35,710 nt of DNA from an uncultured Rhodospirillales bacterium (GTDB lineage: Bacteria; Pseudomonadota; Alphaproteobacteria; Rhodospirillales; CAJXLG01): positions 1 through 35,710 of the forward strand of contig CAJXLG010000005.1 of the NCBI GenBank assembly GCA_913055885.1, written 5' to 3'. The notes below the pieces were generated by a model. That model did no database searches and was not told where the DNA came from. It saw only the letters and a list, made by a program, of their open reading frames with translations. The first letter of the stretch is position 1. Each line of letters opens with the position of its first letter. Positions 23,937 through 31,844 of the stretch are shown here, piece after piece. The position numbers and the translations under genes are program-made.

Positions 23937-25063
23937 GCCGCCCCCTCCGCCGCGCTTTTGCGGCCGGCGCCGCGCCGGCGCCAGCGGGCGGCGCACGCCC
24001 CCTCCGACGATACCATGCACGCCCCCACGGGATTCTCGGGGGTGCACTCGGTGCCGAACAGCCGGCACGCCTCGGGCGCCACACGCCCCCGGATGACGCC
24101 GGGGCAGGCGCAGCCGCGCGGCTCCGGCTCCGGCGTGTCGGGCAGGGAGAAGGTGCGCTCGGCGTCGAAGGCGGCGCAGGTGTCGCGCAGGGCCAGGGCG
24201 CTGTGCGGCAGGTGGCCCAGGCCGCGCCAGGCGAAGCTTTCGCGGGGGATGAAGACGGCGTCGATGACCCGGCGTGCCTGCGGATTGCCGTCGGCGTCGA
24301 GGGCCCGGCCGTAGGCGTTGTCCACCCCCGCTTCGCCGGCGTTGACGCGCTTCACCAGCAGATACACGGCGTGCAGCAGGTCCAGGGGCTCGAAACCGGT
24401 GACCGCCACGGGCACGCCGTGGCCCTCGGCGAATTCGCGATAGGGCTCCGTGCCGATGATGGTGCTCACGTGGCCGGGCCCGATGATGCCGTCCAGCGGC
24501 GGCGCCGTGGTGTCGTCCAGGATGCCGCGCATGGCCGGCGGGGTCATGACGTGGTTGCAGAAGACGCGGAAATTGGCGAGCCCTTCCGCCGCCGCCTGCT
24601 GCACGGCGACGGCCGTGGGCGGCGTGGTGGTCTCGAAGCCGATGGCGAAGAAGACCACGGTGCGGTCCGGGTTGTCGCGGGCGAGCGTGAGGGCGTCCAG
24701 GGGGGAGTAGACGATGCGCACGTCCGCCCCGTCCGCCTTGGCGCGCATGAGGCTGCGGCCTTCCGGCCCGGGCACGCGGATCATGTCGCCGTAGGTGGCG
24801 AGGATGGTGCCCGGCTGGTCGGCGATATGAAGCGCCCCGGCCAGGCGGCTTACGGGCAGCACGCACACGGGGCACCCCGGTCCGTGGATGAGGCGCACCT
24901 GGGGCGGCAGCAGGGCGTCCAGGCCGTGGCGGGCGATGGCGTGGGTGTGGCCGCCGCAGAACTCCATCAGGCGGTAGGTGGCCTCCGGCGCCACCGTCCC
25001 GGCGATGGTGGCGGCCAGGTCCTTCACCCGGCCGGGATCGCGGAAGGCGTCCCCCGCCGTCAC
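23933..25063 (-). CDS. hypD: Hydrogenase maturation protein HypD
   Basis: HypD is an iron-sulfur protein that, with HypC, is the scaffold on which the Fe(CN)2CO unit is built. The 376-residue product has MEFCGGHTHAI (Cys in the first active-site motif), HGPGCPVCVLP, the GFETTTP block, and the C-terminal cluster-binding cysteines in CRLFGTECTPENPVGACMVS and neighbouring positions, including CACPGVIRG. Its start is a GTG at 25063 that overlaps the hypC stop (GTGA). It is followed directly by hypE. Motifs are complete. Confidence 0.96.
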   Translation of the reverse strand: MTAGDAFRDPGRVKDLAATIAGTVAPEATYRLMEFCGGHTHAIARHGLDALLPPQVRLIHGPGCPVCVLPVSRLAGALHIADQPGTILATYGDMIRVPGPEGRSLMRAKADGADVRIVYSPLDALTLARDNPDRTVVFFAIGFETTTPPTAVAVQQAAAEGLANFRVFCNHVMTPPAMRGILDDTTAPPLDGIIGPGHVSTIIGTEPYREFAEGHGVPVAVTGFEPLDLLHAVYLLVKRVNAGEAGVDNAYGRALDADGNPQARRVIDAVFIPRESFAWRGLGHLPHSALALRDTCAAFDAERTFSLPDTPEPEPRGCACPGVIRGRVAPEACRLFGTECTPENPVGACMVSSEGACAARWRRRGAGRKSAAEGAA

Positions 25064-25320
25064 GATGCCGGCTCCGCTTCCGCCGCCGCATCATCGCGCG
25101 GCGCGATGGCGCCCGCCTCGGCCAGCAGGTCCAGGGTCTTCCGCGCCTCCTCGGGGTCCAGCTTCGACAGGGCGAAGCCCACGTGGACGATGACGTAATC
25201 GCCCACGGCCACGTCGTCCACGAGGTGCAGGGCCACCTCGCGTTCCACCCCTTCCACGGAGACCCGGGCCATCTGCCCGGGCAGGCGTTCCTTCACCTCG
25301 GCGGGAATGGCCAGACACAT
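25060..25320 (-). CDS. hypC: Hydrogenase maturation chaperone HypC
   Basis: HypC is a small chaperone that works with HypD and the hydrogenase large-subunit precursor to deliver the Fe(CN)2CO group. The 86-residue protein starts MCLAIPAEV, with the essential Cys2, and has the typical VGDYVIVHVGFALSKLD segment near residues 40-57. The alanine/acid-rich C-terminal ~15 residues are extra compared with short HypC. The ATG at 25320 has AAGGAGGGG upstream. The stop overlaps the hypD GTG start by 4 bases. HypF lies 21 bases upstream on the same strand. Confidence 0.95.
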   Translation of the reverse strand: MCLAIPAEVKERLPGQMARVSVEGVEREVALHLVDDVAVGDYVIVHVGFALSKLDPEEARKTLDLLAEAGAIAPRDDAAAEAEPAS

Positions 25321-25341
25321 GCGCCCCTCCTTGCAGTAACA

Positions 25342-26436
25342 CTAGCATACGGATTCGCGGGCCAGGGCAGCGGCCCACGCCTGCCCCAGGGCGAGCCCCG
25401 GGTCGCCCGGCGACACGGCCTCGGGCAGCAGCACGCGCAGCCCGCGCGCCTCCAGGCGCGGCACCAGGGCCCGGCGCAGCGCCCGGTTGAGCAGGCAGCC
25501 GCCGCCCAGGGCCACGGTGTCGCGCCCGTGGGCCTCGGCGGCGGCGCCGATCCAGGCGTCCAGGGCGGCGGCCAGGGTGCCGTGGAACAGGTCGGCCCCT
25601 TCGCGCTGGTCGGCCGTGTCCGCCAGCCGGTCCAGGAGCGGGCGCAGGTCGAGCACGCCGTCCTCCGTCACCCGCCAGCCGTCGTCCAGCACCCGAGGCG
25701 TTTCCACCAGGCCCTCCAGGGTCATGGGGGCCTGGCCCTCGAAATCCGCCACGGGACACACCCCCAACAGGGCCGCGGCGGCGTCGAACAGACGGCCGGC
25801 GCTGGTGGTGGGCAGGGTGTTGATGCCCCGCTGGAGCACGGTGGGCAGGGCCGCCGCATGGGGCTGGTCGGCGAAACGCTCGGGGATGGCGTCGGCGCGC
25901 CCCAGGTCGTGCAGGGCGGCGGCGGCCATGCGCCACGGGGCGCGCGCCGCGGCGTCGCCGCCCGGCTGTTGCAGGGGGCGCAGGTGGCCGATGCGCGCGT
26001 AGGCGGGGCCGTCGGAAAGCAGCAGTTCGCCGCCCCAGGCCTCGCGGTTCTCGCCCAGCCCGAAGCCGTCCAGGGCCACGCCCAGTACCGGGCCGACAAC
26101 GCCGTGCTCCGCCATGACGGCGGCGACGTGGGCGTGGTGGTGCTGCACCGGCACGGCCTCCAGGCCCGACTCGCGGGCATAGCGGGTGGTGGGGAAGTCG
26201 GGATGATAGTCGTGCGCCACGGCCACCGGCGCGGCGCCCGCCGCCGCCGTCAGATCGCGGGCGGCGGCCTCGAAGGTGCGGACGTTCTCCGCCGTGTCCT
26301 GGTTGCCGCAATCGGGGGCCAGCCACGCCATGCCGCCGTGCACCACGCACGGCGCCACCTTGAGATACGCCCCCACGGCCAGGACGTCGGGAACGTCCCG
26401 GCCCAGGGGCAGGCGGGCGGCCACGGCCGCCGTCAT
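25342..26436 (-). CDS. hypF: Short HypF: Kae1-like carbamoyltransferase domain only
   Basis: HypF uses carbamoyl phosphate and ATP to carbamoylate HypE. Normal HypF is about 750 residues, in the order acylphosphatase, zinc fingers, YrdC-like, Kae1-like. This 364-residue protein keeps only the last part: [14 protein letters not shown], the metal-site histidines of [15 protein letters not shown], the [22 protein letters not shown] loop, and [17 protein letters not shown]. No acylphosphatase arginine motif, CxxC zinc fingers or YrdC domain is encoded upstream; hypB ends 4 bases into its start. Short HypF proteins are known in some bacteria (Ralstonia HypF1 is one I recall), so it may still work, possibly using a partner such as a TsaC/YrdC protein or a second HypF. 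Confidence 0.85.
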   Translation of the reverse strand: MTAAVAARLPLGRDVPDVLAVGAYLKVAPCVVHGGMAWLAPDCGNQDTAENVRTFEAAARDLTAAAGAAPVAVAHDYHPDFPTTRYARESGLEAVPVQHHHAHVAAVMAEHGVVGPVLGVALDGFGLGENREAWGGELLLSDGPAYARIGHLRPLQQPGGDAAARAPWRMAAAALHDLGRADAIPERFADQPHAAALPTVLQRGINTLPTTSAGRLFDAAAALLGVCPVADFEGQAPMTLEGLVETPRVLDDGWRVTEDGVLDLRPLLDRLADTADQREGADLFHGTLAAALDAWIGAAAEAHGRDTVALGGGCLLNRALRRALVPRLEARGLRVLLPEAVSPGDPGLALGQAWAAALARESVC

Positions 26437-27230
26437 GGCGCCTCCGCCAGCGCCGGTGCCTCCGCCGGGGCCGGCCGCCGGGCGTCGATCCAGGCGTACC
26501 AGGCATCCAGCCCTTCGCCGGTGGTGGCGGACAGGCGCAGGCACCGAAGGTCCGGGTTCACCTGCCGCGCCCAGGCCTCGCACTGGTCGGCGTCGAAATC
26601 CAGGTGGGGCAGCAGGTCCACCTTGTTGAGCACCATGAGATCGGCATTGGCGAAGATGTCGGGGTACTTGAGGGGCTTGTCCTCGCCCTCGGTGACGGAA
26701 ACGATGACCACGCGCGCCCCTTCGCCCAGGTCGAAGGCGGCGGGGCAGACGAGGTTCCCCACGTTTTCCAGGAAGACCACGCCGTTCTCCGGCACGCCCA
26801 GGTGGTCCAGGGCGTGGCCCACCATGTGGGCGTCCAGATGGCAGCCCTTGCCGGTGGTGACCTGGAGGGCGGGCGCCCCCGTTTCCCGGATGCGGTCGGC
26901 GTCGCGGCCCGTCTGCTGGTCGCCCTCGACGACGGCCGTGGGATGGCGGCCGGCGAGGTCGCCCAGGGTACGCACGAGCAGGGTGGTCTTGCCGGCGCCG
27001 GGGCTGGAGACGAGGTTCAGGGCCAGGCTGCCGGCGGCGTCCAGGCGCGCCCGGTTGGCGGCGGCGTGACTGTTGTTGTGGTCGAGGACGTCGCGTTCGA
27101 TCTGCACCAGGCGGCCGCCGTCGTCGGCGCCGCTGCCGCCGGCGAAGGCCAGGGTGCCGTCGTCCGCCGCGTGATGATGGTGGTGGTCATGGCCGTGGTC
27201 GTGGCCGCCGCACCCGCAGACGCTGCACAT
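26433..27230 (-). CDS. hypB: Hydrogenase nickel incorporation GTPase HypB
   Basis: HypB is the GTPase that drives nickel insertion into the hydrogenase large subunit, with HypA. The 265-residue protein begins MCSVCGCGG, the high-affinity nickel-binding CxxCGC motif. A His-rich stretch with about eight histidines ([15 protein letters not shown]) follows and could store nickel. The G domain has [11 protein letters not shown] (P-loop), [34 protein letters not shown], and [12 protein letters not shown]. The start is uncertain by one codon: GTG at 27233 directly precedes the ATG at 27230; I chose the ATG because it puts Cys at position 2. It overlaps hypA by one base and hypF by four. Confidence 0.96.
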   Translation of the reverse strand: MCSVCGCGGHDHGHDHHHHHAADDGTLAFAGGSGADDGGRLVQIERDVLDHNNSHAAANRARLDAAGSLALNLVSSPGAGKTTLLVRTLGDLAGRHPTAVVEGDQQTGRDADRIRETGAPALQVTTGKGCHLDAHMVGHALDHLGVPENGVVFLENVGNLVCPAAFDLGEGARVVIVSVTEGEDKPLKYPDIFANADLMVLNKVDLLPHLDFDADQCEAWARQVNPDLRCLRLSATTGEGLDAWYAWIDARRPAPAEAPALAEAP

Positions 27231-27571
27231 CACGCCACCTCAAGCTCCGCTATGGCCAGGTCGTCGCCCCCGGTGGGCCGTACCCGCGTCCCCCCGCAGG
27301 CCGGGCACGGCGCGCCGTGTGTCGGGATTGTAACGCGAGAGGCACAGTCGATGCACCATCCTTCTCCCGGGGCGGCAATGATTTCCAGCCGCGCGCCCTC
27401 GGCCAGGGTGCCCTGCCCGGCCGCCTCGAAACAGAAGCGGAGCGCCTCCGGATCCACGTGGGACAGGGCACCCACGCGCAGCCACACGGTGCGCACCTCC
27501 GTGAAATCCTGTTCCGTGGCCTGTTCCTCCAGGATGCGCAGGATGGATTGGACCAGGCTCATTTCGTGCAT
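27230..27571 (-). CDS. hypA: Hydrogenase nickel chaperone HypA
   Basis: HypA binds nickel through its N-terminal MHE motif (His2) and zinc through two CxxC pairs, and passes nickel to the hydrogenase precursor with HypB. The 113-residue protein starts [17 protein letters not shown] and has Cys73, Cys76, Cys89 and Cys92 as the zinc site. Length is normal. It lies 6 bases after the DksA-like gene's stop and overlaps hypB by one base, so these genes are one transcript. Confidence 0.96.
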   Translation of the reverse strand: MHEMSLVQSILRILEEQATEQDFTEVRTVWLRVGALSHVDPEALRFCFEAAGQGTLAEGARLEIIAAPGEGWCIDCASRVTIPTHGAPCPACGGTRVRPTGGDDLAIAELEVA

Positions 27572-27577
27572 GGGCGT

Positions 27578-27922
27578 TCAACCGCTGCCGGCGGCGCACC
27601 GGATGCAGGTGGGCACCGCGGGGTCGCTTTCCAGCCGCCTGGGTCCGATGGGCTCGTCGCAGTTGACGCAGTGGCCGTAGTCGCCCTCGTCCATGCGGGC
27701 CAGGGCGGCCTCGATGCGCTGGATTTCCACCTGGCGGCGGCGGTCGCGTTCCTGGGCCATGGCCTGGTTCTGCATGGCGTCGATGCGCGACAGCCGGCCC
27801 ATGCGCGTCTGGTCAAGCTCCACCGTCCGGCGCGCCTCGCTGTTGTCCTCGGCCAGCAGGGTCTCGCGGCGCGCTTCCAGGCGGGCGCGCAGGGCGGTTT
27901 CGTCGGGGGTTTCGGGGCTCAT
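27578..27922 (-). CDS. DksA/TraR-family C4 zinc-finger protein heading the hyp operon
   Basis: The 114-residue protein has a coiled-coil N-terminal part (about residues 8-78, with the acidic-tip-like VELDQTRMGRLSRIDAMQNQ) and a C-terminal C4 zinc finger: CVNCDEPIG with Cys85 and Cys88, and CIRC with Cys106 and Cys109. DksA-type proteins bind the secondary channel of RNA polymerase and change promoter choice. This one is shorter than classical DksA (about 150) and belongs to the short TraR/DksA group. I chose the ATG at 27922 because GAGGAGGTG lies just upstream; an earlier start would add nine residues. It is 6 bases from hypA, so it is the first gene of the maturation operon and may regulate hydrogenase genes elsewhere. 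Confidence 0.85.
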   Translation of the reverse strand: MSPETPDETALRARLEARRETLLAEDNSEARRTVELDQTRMGRLSRIDAMQNQAMAQERDRRRQVEIQRIEAALARMDEGDYGHCVNCDEPIGPRRLESDPAVPTCIRCAAGSG

Positions 27923-27990
27923 GGCACCTCCTCGTCGGATGGCCACGGCCAGGGTAGCAGGCGGCCGCCCCGGCGCACCAGGGCGGCCGC

Positions 27991-28019
27991 TTGACCCCTG
28001 CCATGCAAAACGCTACCTG
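27991..28019 (+). promoter_or_regulatory. Probable promoter of the cytochrome b561-type gene
   Basis: TTGACC (27991-27996) and TACCTG (28014-28019) are spaced by 17 bases, 42 bases upstream of the ATG at 28062. It lies in the 139-base divergent gap with the hyp operon. No matching minus-strand promoter was clear, so the hyp operon promoter is not assigned. Confidence 0.5.
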
Positions 28020-28061
28020 GAGGCTCAACGCGCGCGCAACGGTACGAGGCGAGGCGATTTC

Positions 28062-28748
28062 ATGACCGGCACGCATCGAATCCGCATCTGGGACCTGCCC
28101 ACCCGCCTGTTCCACTGGCTTTTCGTCCTGGCCCTGGTGGCCGCGTGGGCGGTGGCGGATCTGGAGCCGGAGATCCCCGGCTACGGCGAAACGGACCTGC
28201 CGGAGCACATGCTCATCGGCTATGGCGTGCTGGTGCTTCTGCTGTTCCGCATCATCTGGGGCTTCGTGGGCAGCGAGACGGCGCGTTTCAGCCGCTTCGT
28301 GCGCGGGCCGAAGGCGGCTTTCGAGCACGTCCGCGCCCTGCGCCGGGGCGAGCCCCACCCCGCCGGCCACAATCCCCTGGGCGGCTGGATGGTCGTCGCC
28401 CTTCTCGTGGTGACGGCGGTGCAGGCGGGCAGCGGCCTCTTCGCCGCCGACGACATCTGGACCTCCGCCATCCTGGCCGACGAGGTGTCCGATTCCACCC
28501 AGGAATTCCTCGACGGCATCCACCATCAGGCGTTCGACGTCCTGGTGATCCTGGCTGGGCTCCACATCCTGGCCGTGCTGGCGCACAAGTGGATCGGGCG
28601 CGAGAACCTGGTGCCGGCCATGGTCACGGGCCGCCGCGCCGTGCCGGCGGACTGGCGGCAGCCGCGCATGGTCTCCCCGTGGCGCGCCGTCGTTGTCCTT
28701 GCCGTGAGCGTCGGCGCCGTGTACGCCCTGGTGGCCGTCTACGGATAG
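28062..28748 (+). CDS. Cytochrome b561-type membrane protein (Ni/Fe-hydrogenase b-subunit-like)
   Basis: The 228-residue protein has four to five membrane spans and the family start IRIWDLPTRLFHWLF near residues 7-22, with a likely heme-ligand His near residue 19. Later histidines in the TQEFLDGIHHQAFDVLVILAGLHILAVLAHKW region (near residues 145-180) fit the second and third spans of the two-heme fold. This family includes hydrogenase HydC/HupC-like b-cytochromes that pass electrons to quinone, and also anchors for other dehydrogenases. Divergent location to the hyp operon makes a hydrogenase link plausible, but no hydrogenase subunit is here. It is followed by a LOG-family gene after 15 bases. 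Confidence 0.85.
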   Translation: MTGTHRIRIWDLPTRLFHWLFVLALVAAWAVADLEPEIPGYGETDLPEHMLIGYGVLVLLLFRIIWGFVGSETARFSRFVRGPKAAFEHVRALRRGEPHPAGHNPLGGWMVVALLVVTAVQAGSGLFAADDIWTSAILADEVSDSTQEFLDGIHHQAFDVLVILAGLHILAVLAHKWIGRENLVPAMVTGRRAVPADWRQPRMVSPWRAVVVLAVSVGAVYALVAVYG

Positions 28749-28763
28749 AACTGGAGGGAAGCG

Positions 28764-29306
28764 ATGGGCAGCAACGGGGCCGTGTGCGTCTTCTGCGGCG
28801 CGGCCGACGGCAGCGATCCGGTGCACCGCGAGCACGCCCGGCGCCTGGGCGACCTGCTTGCCGACAACGGGCTGGAACTGGTCTTCGGCGGCGGCCACGT
28901 GGGCCTCATGGGCGTGGTGGCCGAGCGCGTCCTGGCGCGCGGCGGGCGCGTCACCGGCATCATCCCGGAACACCTCTACCGGCCGGAGCTGGCCTACGAG
29001 GGGGTCACGGAGCTGGTGGTCACCGAGGGCATGTCCGACCGCAAGGACCAGCTCATCGCGCGCAGCGATTCGTTCATCACCCTGGGCGGCGGCCTGGGCA
29101 CCCTGGACGAGTTCTTCGAGGTGCTCACCCAGCGCCAGCTCGGCCTGCACGCCAAGCCGGTGGTGCTCCTCAACAGCGGCGGCTACTGGAACGGCCTGCT
29201 CGACCTCATCGAGGCCGTGGTGGGCGGGGGCTTCATGCACCACGCGGACCGCGCTTTGTACCAGGTGGCGGACACGCCCGACGCCGCCGTCGCCGCGGTG
29301 CAGTAA
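28764..29306 (+). CDS. LOG-family protein (TIGR00730, nucleoside-monophosphate phosphoribohydrolase type)
   Basis: The 180-residue Rossmann-fold protein starts VCVFCGAADGSDPVHREHARRLGD. It has the nucleotide loop FGGGHVGLMGVVAE near residues 37-50 and the catalytic-type block LGGGLGTLDEFFE near residues 105-117, close to the PGGxGTxxE consensus. Plant and bacterial LOG enzymes release free base from cytokinin or AMP ribotides. In bacteria they are often annotated as lysine decarboxylases by mistake. The ATG at 28764 follows GGAGGGAAGC, 15 bases after the cytochrome gene, so the two are probably cotranscribed. The icd promoter begins 28 bases later. Confidence 0.88.
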   Translation: MGSNGAVCVFCGAADGSDPVHREHARRLGDLLADNGLELVFGGGHVGLMGVVAERVLARGGRVTGIIPEHLYRPELAYEGVTELVVTEGMSDRKDQLIARSDSFITLGGGLGTLDEFFEVLTQRQLGLHAKPVVLLNSGGYWNGLLDLIEAVVGGGFMHHADRALYQVADTPDAAVAAVQ

Positions 29307-29334
29307 AAACCGCACGTTCCCCCGGCCGCGACTC

Positions 29335-29363
29335 TTGCCACCGGCCGGCCGGGCGGGTATGGT
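29335..29363 (+). promoter_or_regulatory. Probable icd promoter
   Basis: TTGCCA (29335-29340) and TATGGT (29358-29363) are spaced by exactly 17 bases, a good sigma-70 match. The spacer is a GC-only CCGGCC-type palindrome. Transcription from about 29370 would give a 115-base leader before the icd ATG at 29485, in which no clear regulatory RNA was recognised. Confidence 0.6.
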
Positions 29364-29484
29364 CGCCGCGTCCGTTGGCCGGTCCGTCCGGCCGTCCGCC
29401 ACGATGGGGCGCACCCCGACGGACATCCCGTGACACAACCCGCGTGTGTTTTGCCGCGATCACCCGGATCGGGAGGACCGAGCC

Positions 29485-30702
29485 ATGAGCAAGATCCAGG
29501 TCAAGAACCCCATCGTGGAACTGGACGGCGACGAGATGACCCGGATCATCTGGGACTTCATCAAGAACAAGCTGATCCTGCCCTACGTGGACGTGGACCT
29601 GAAGTACCACGACCTGTCCGTCCAGAACCGCGACGCCACGGACGATCAGGTGACGGTGGACGCCGCCGAGGCCATCAAGAAGCACGGCGTGGGCATCAAG
29701 TGCGCCACCATCACGCCCGACGAGGCGCGCATGGAAGAGTTCGACCTCAAGAAGATGTGGCGTTCGCCCAACGGCACCATCCGCAACATCCTGGGCGGCA
29801 CCGTCTTCCGCGAGCCCATCATCTGCCGTAACATCCCGCGCTACGTGCCCCACTGGACGGAGCCCATTGTCATCGGCCGCCACGCCTTCGGCGACCAGTA
29901 CCGGGCGACGGATTTCGTGGTGCCGGGCAGGGGCAAGCTGACGGTGCGTTTCGAGCCGGAGGACGGCGGCGCCCCCATCGAGCGCGAGGTGTTCGACTTC
30001 CCCGGCGGCGGCGTCGCCATGACCATGTACAACCTGGACGATTCCATCCGGGATTTCGCGCGGGCCTGCTTCAACTACGGGCTCCAGCGCGGCTATCCCG
30101 TGTACATGTCCACCAAGAACACCATCCTCAAGGCCTATGACGGCCGCTTCAAGGACCTGTTCGAGGAGGTCTACAACAACGAGTTCAAGGACGCTTTCGA
30201 CAGGGCGGGCCTCACCTACGAGCACCGGCTCATCGACGACATGGTCGCCTGCTCCATGCGCTGGGAAGGCGGCTACGTCTGGGCCTGCAAGAACTACGAC
30301 GGCGACGTGCAGTCGGACACCGTGGCCCAGGGCTTCGGCTCCCTGGGGCTCATGAGCTCCGTGCTCATGACGGCGGACGGCAAGACCGTGGAAACGGAAG
30401 CGGCGCACGGCACCGTCACCCGCCACTACCGCCAGCACCAGCAGGGCAAGGAGACCTCCACCAACCCCATCGCCTCCATCTTCGCCTGGACGCGCGGCCT
30501 GAAGTTCCGGGGCGAAATGGACGGCACGCCGGACGTGGTGGACTTCGCCGAGACCCTGGAGACGGTCTGCATCGAGACCGTGGAAAACGGCCACATGACC
30601 AAGGACCTGGCGCTGCTCGTCGGCGACGACCAGCCCTACCTCAATACCAACCAGTTCCTCGACAAGCTGGACGAGGGCCTGCGCCAGCGCATGGGGATGT
30701 AG
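29485..30702 (+). CDS. icd: NADP-dependent isocitrate dehydrogenase (eukaryote-type)
   Basis: This cytosolic enzyme makes 2-oxoglutarate, CO2 and NADPH from isocitrate in the TCA cycle. The 405-residue protein begins [20 protein letters not shown]. It has the substrate-binding block [19 protein letters not shown] near residues 94-112, [24 protein letters not shown] near residues 208-231, the metal-site acids in [30 protein letters not shown], and the cofactor loop [15 protein letters not shown] near residues 308-322. This is the homodimeric type shared by alphaproteobacteria and mitochondria, not the E. coli type. The ATG at 29485 has GGGAGGA upstream. Confidence 0.97.
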   Translation: MSKIQVKNPIVELDGDEMTRIIWDFIKNKLILPYVDVDLKYHDLSVQNRDATDDQVTVDAAEAIKKHGVGIKCATITPDEARMEEFDLKKMWRSPNGTIRNILGGTVFREPIICRNIPRYVPHWTEPIVIGRHAFGDQYRATDFVVPGRGKLTVRFEPEDGGAPIEREVFDFPGGGVAMTMYNLDDSIRDFARACFNYGLQRGYPVYMSTKNTILKAYDGRFKDLFEEVYNNEFKDAFDRAGLTYEHRLIDDMVACSMRWEGGYVWACKNYDGDVQSDTVAQGFGSLGLMSSVLMTADGKTVETEAAHGTVTRHYRQHQQGKETSTNPIASIFAWTRGLKFRGEMDGTPDVVDFAETLETVCIETVENGHMTKDLALLVGDDQPYLNTNQFLDKLDEGLRQRMGM

Positions 30703-30725
30703 CTCGGCCGGGAAACGGGGGATCG

Positions 30726-30745
30726 CTAGTCCGGATTTCTCACGG
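30726..30745 (+). repeat. Short intergenic motif, second copy
   Basis: CTAGTCCGGATTTCTCACGG here matches CTAGCCCGGATTTTGCACGG at 8911-8930 at 17 of 20 positions. Both copies lie just after the stop of a plus-strand gene. Only the first copy has a complementary CGGGCTAG arm. It may be a small dispersed element of this genome. Confidence 0.5.
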
Positions 30746-30774
30746 CCGGCAACGCCCCGCCGGGTCTTACCGAT

Positions 30775-30807
30775 CAAGGGGCGCGGGTTCCAGGGCGTCG
30801 CCCCTTG
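30775..30807. terminator. Hairpin after icd (no U-tract)
   Basis: CAAGGGGCG (30775-30783) pairs perfectly with CGCCCCTTG (30799-30807) around a 15-base loop. It lies in the 163-base gap between icd and the next gene. It is followed by TGTCGG rather than a run of T, so factor-assisted termination or mRNA stability is more likely than simple intrinsic termination. Confidence 0.45.
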
Positions 30808-30865
30808 TGTCGGCGCCCTTCCCGGGGCCAGCACTTCTCCGTGCCACCATGCCCGGAGGCCCGCC

Positions 30866-31273
30866 ATGCGTGCTCTTTTTTTGCTTGCCTGCTGCCTCCT
30901 GATGGGCGCCGCCGCCCTGGCGCAGGCCATGAGCGACCGCGCCGTATCCCGTGAACTGCGCGAGCTCGTGACCCGCGCGGCCGATCTGTCCGGGGCGTGC
31001 GTTACAGAGATCGAGGAGACCGGCGCGCAGGGCGATGCCTGCGCCGACTTCCGCGCCTTCTTGACGCGCACGGCGGACAAGCGCCGGCGCTACCGCCGCC
31101 GGGTGGACCGGGCGGCCCGGCGCATCACGCGGGATTTCACCGAGCAGACCCTCGGCTTCACCACGCTGGAAAGCGCCGAGCAGGCCATCCTCGACAACCG
31201 CGCCGCCGCCCAGGCGGCGCGCCAGCGGCTGCGGACGAATCGGCGCCGCATCGACAAGCTTGCCGGCGACTGA
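30866..31273 (+). CDS. Small exported protein of unknown function
   Basis: The 135-residue precursor has a signal peptide (MRALFLLACCLLMGAAALAQA, cleavage near residue 20). The mature part is about 115 residues, strongly helical and charged, with two cysteines near residues 45 and 59 (GACVTEIEE and GDACADFRAF) that could form a disulfide. Basic stretches (KRRRYRRRVDRAARRITRDF and RQRLRTNRRRIDKLAGD) flank a short TTLESAEQAILDNRAA segment. I recognise no family. The ATG at 30866 has GGAGG 8 bases upstream. Its TGA directly abuts the stop of the convergent phosphatase gene, so there is no intergenic space for a terminator. Confidence 0.7.
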   Translation: MRALFLLACCLLMGAAALAQAMSDRAVSRELRELVTRAADLSGACVTEIEETGAQGDACADFRAFLTRTADKRRRYRRRVDRAARRITRDFTEQTLGFTTLESAEQAILDNRAAAQAARQRLRTNRRRIDKLAGD

Positions 31274-31828
31274 TCACGGCCGGGGCCGGCCGGGGGTGAG
31301 GGACAGGACGCAGGCTTCCTGGCGGGGATTCTCCACGGCCCCGTGCCGCGCCGCGCGCACGGCCTTCAGGGCATCTTCCGGCCGCCTGCCGCGTTCCACC
31401 AGCAGCCGCACGGCGGCGATGCCGCTGCGGCCCAGGCCGCCCATGCAGTGCACCCCGACGGCCTGCCCCGCGTCCAGGGCGCGATGCAGCATGGGGGCGG
31501 CGTTGTCGCGCCAGGCCAGTTCCCATTCGTTGCCCGGCACGCTGCCGTCCTGCATGGGCAGGTGGGCCCACGCCATCCCGTGGTGGCGCACCAGGGCGCC
31601 GAAATGCTCGGCGGAGAGGCCCTCGCGGGTGAACTCCCGGTGTTCGATGAGGCTCAGGAGGGCCCCCATGCCCAGGTCGGCCAGGGCGCGCACGGTGGCC
31701 TCCGCCGTCAGGCGGCCGCCGGCGTAGGGCGTGCCGGGACACGGCATGACGGCGATGCGGCCGCCGCCCGGGGCGTCCACCCAGCCGATGCGCGTGCGGC
31801 CAATGGTTTCGGCGGCGTCGGCGGCCAT
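31274..31828 (-). CDS. Dual-specificity/tyrosine-type protein phosphatase
   Basis: The 184-residue protein has the cysteine-phosphatase signature VHCMGGLGRSG, with nucleophile Cys128 and phosphate-binding Arg134, and a likely general acid, Asp94, in LPMQDGSVP. A LLSLIEHREF strand precedes it, as in the cyclin-dependent-kinase-inhibitor-3-like bacterial phosphatases. It has no signal peptide. The ATG at 31828 has GGAGGG upstream and lies 16 bases after the hemerythrin stop, so the two are probably one transcript. Substrate is unknown; protein, phosphoinositide and nucleotide substrates are all possible for this fold. Confidence 0.85.
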   Translation of the reverse strand: MAADAAETIGRTRIGWVDAPGGGRIAVMPCPGTPYAGGRLTAEATVRALADLGMGALLSLIEHREFTREGLSAEHFGALVRHHGMAWAHLPMQDGSVPGNEWELAWRDNAAPMLHRALDAGQAVGVHCMGGLGRSGIAAVRLLVERGRRPEDALKAVRAARHGAVENPRQEACVLSLTPGRPRP

Positions 31829-31844
31829 GGCCGCCCTCCGTTGG

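Noticed and set aside
27923-28061. Sigma-54 promoter for the hyp operon
   Set aside because: TGGC-like words occur, but the matching TTGC element at the required spacing was not found on the minus strand.
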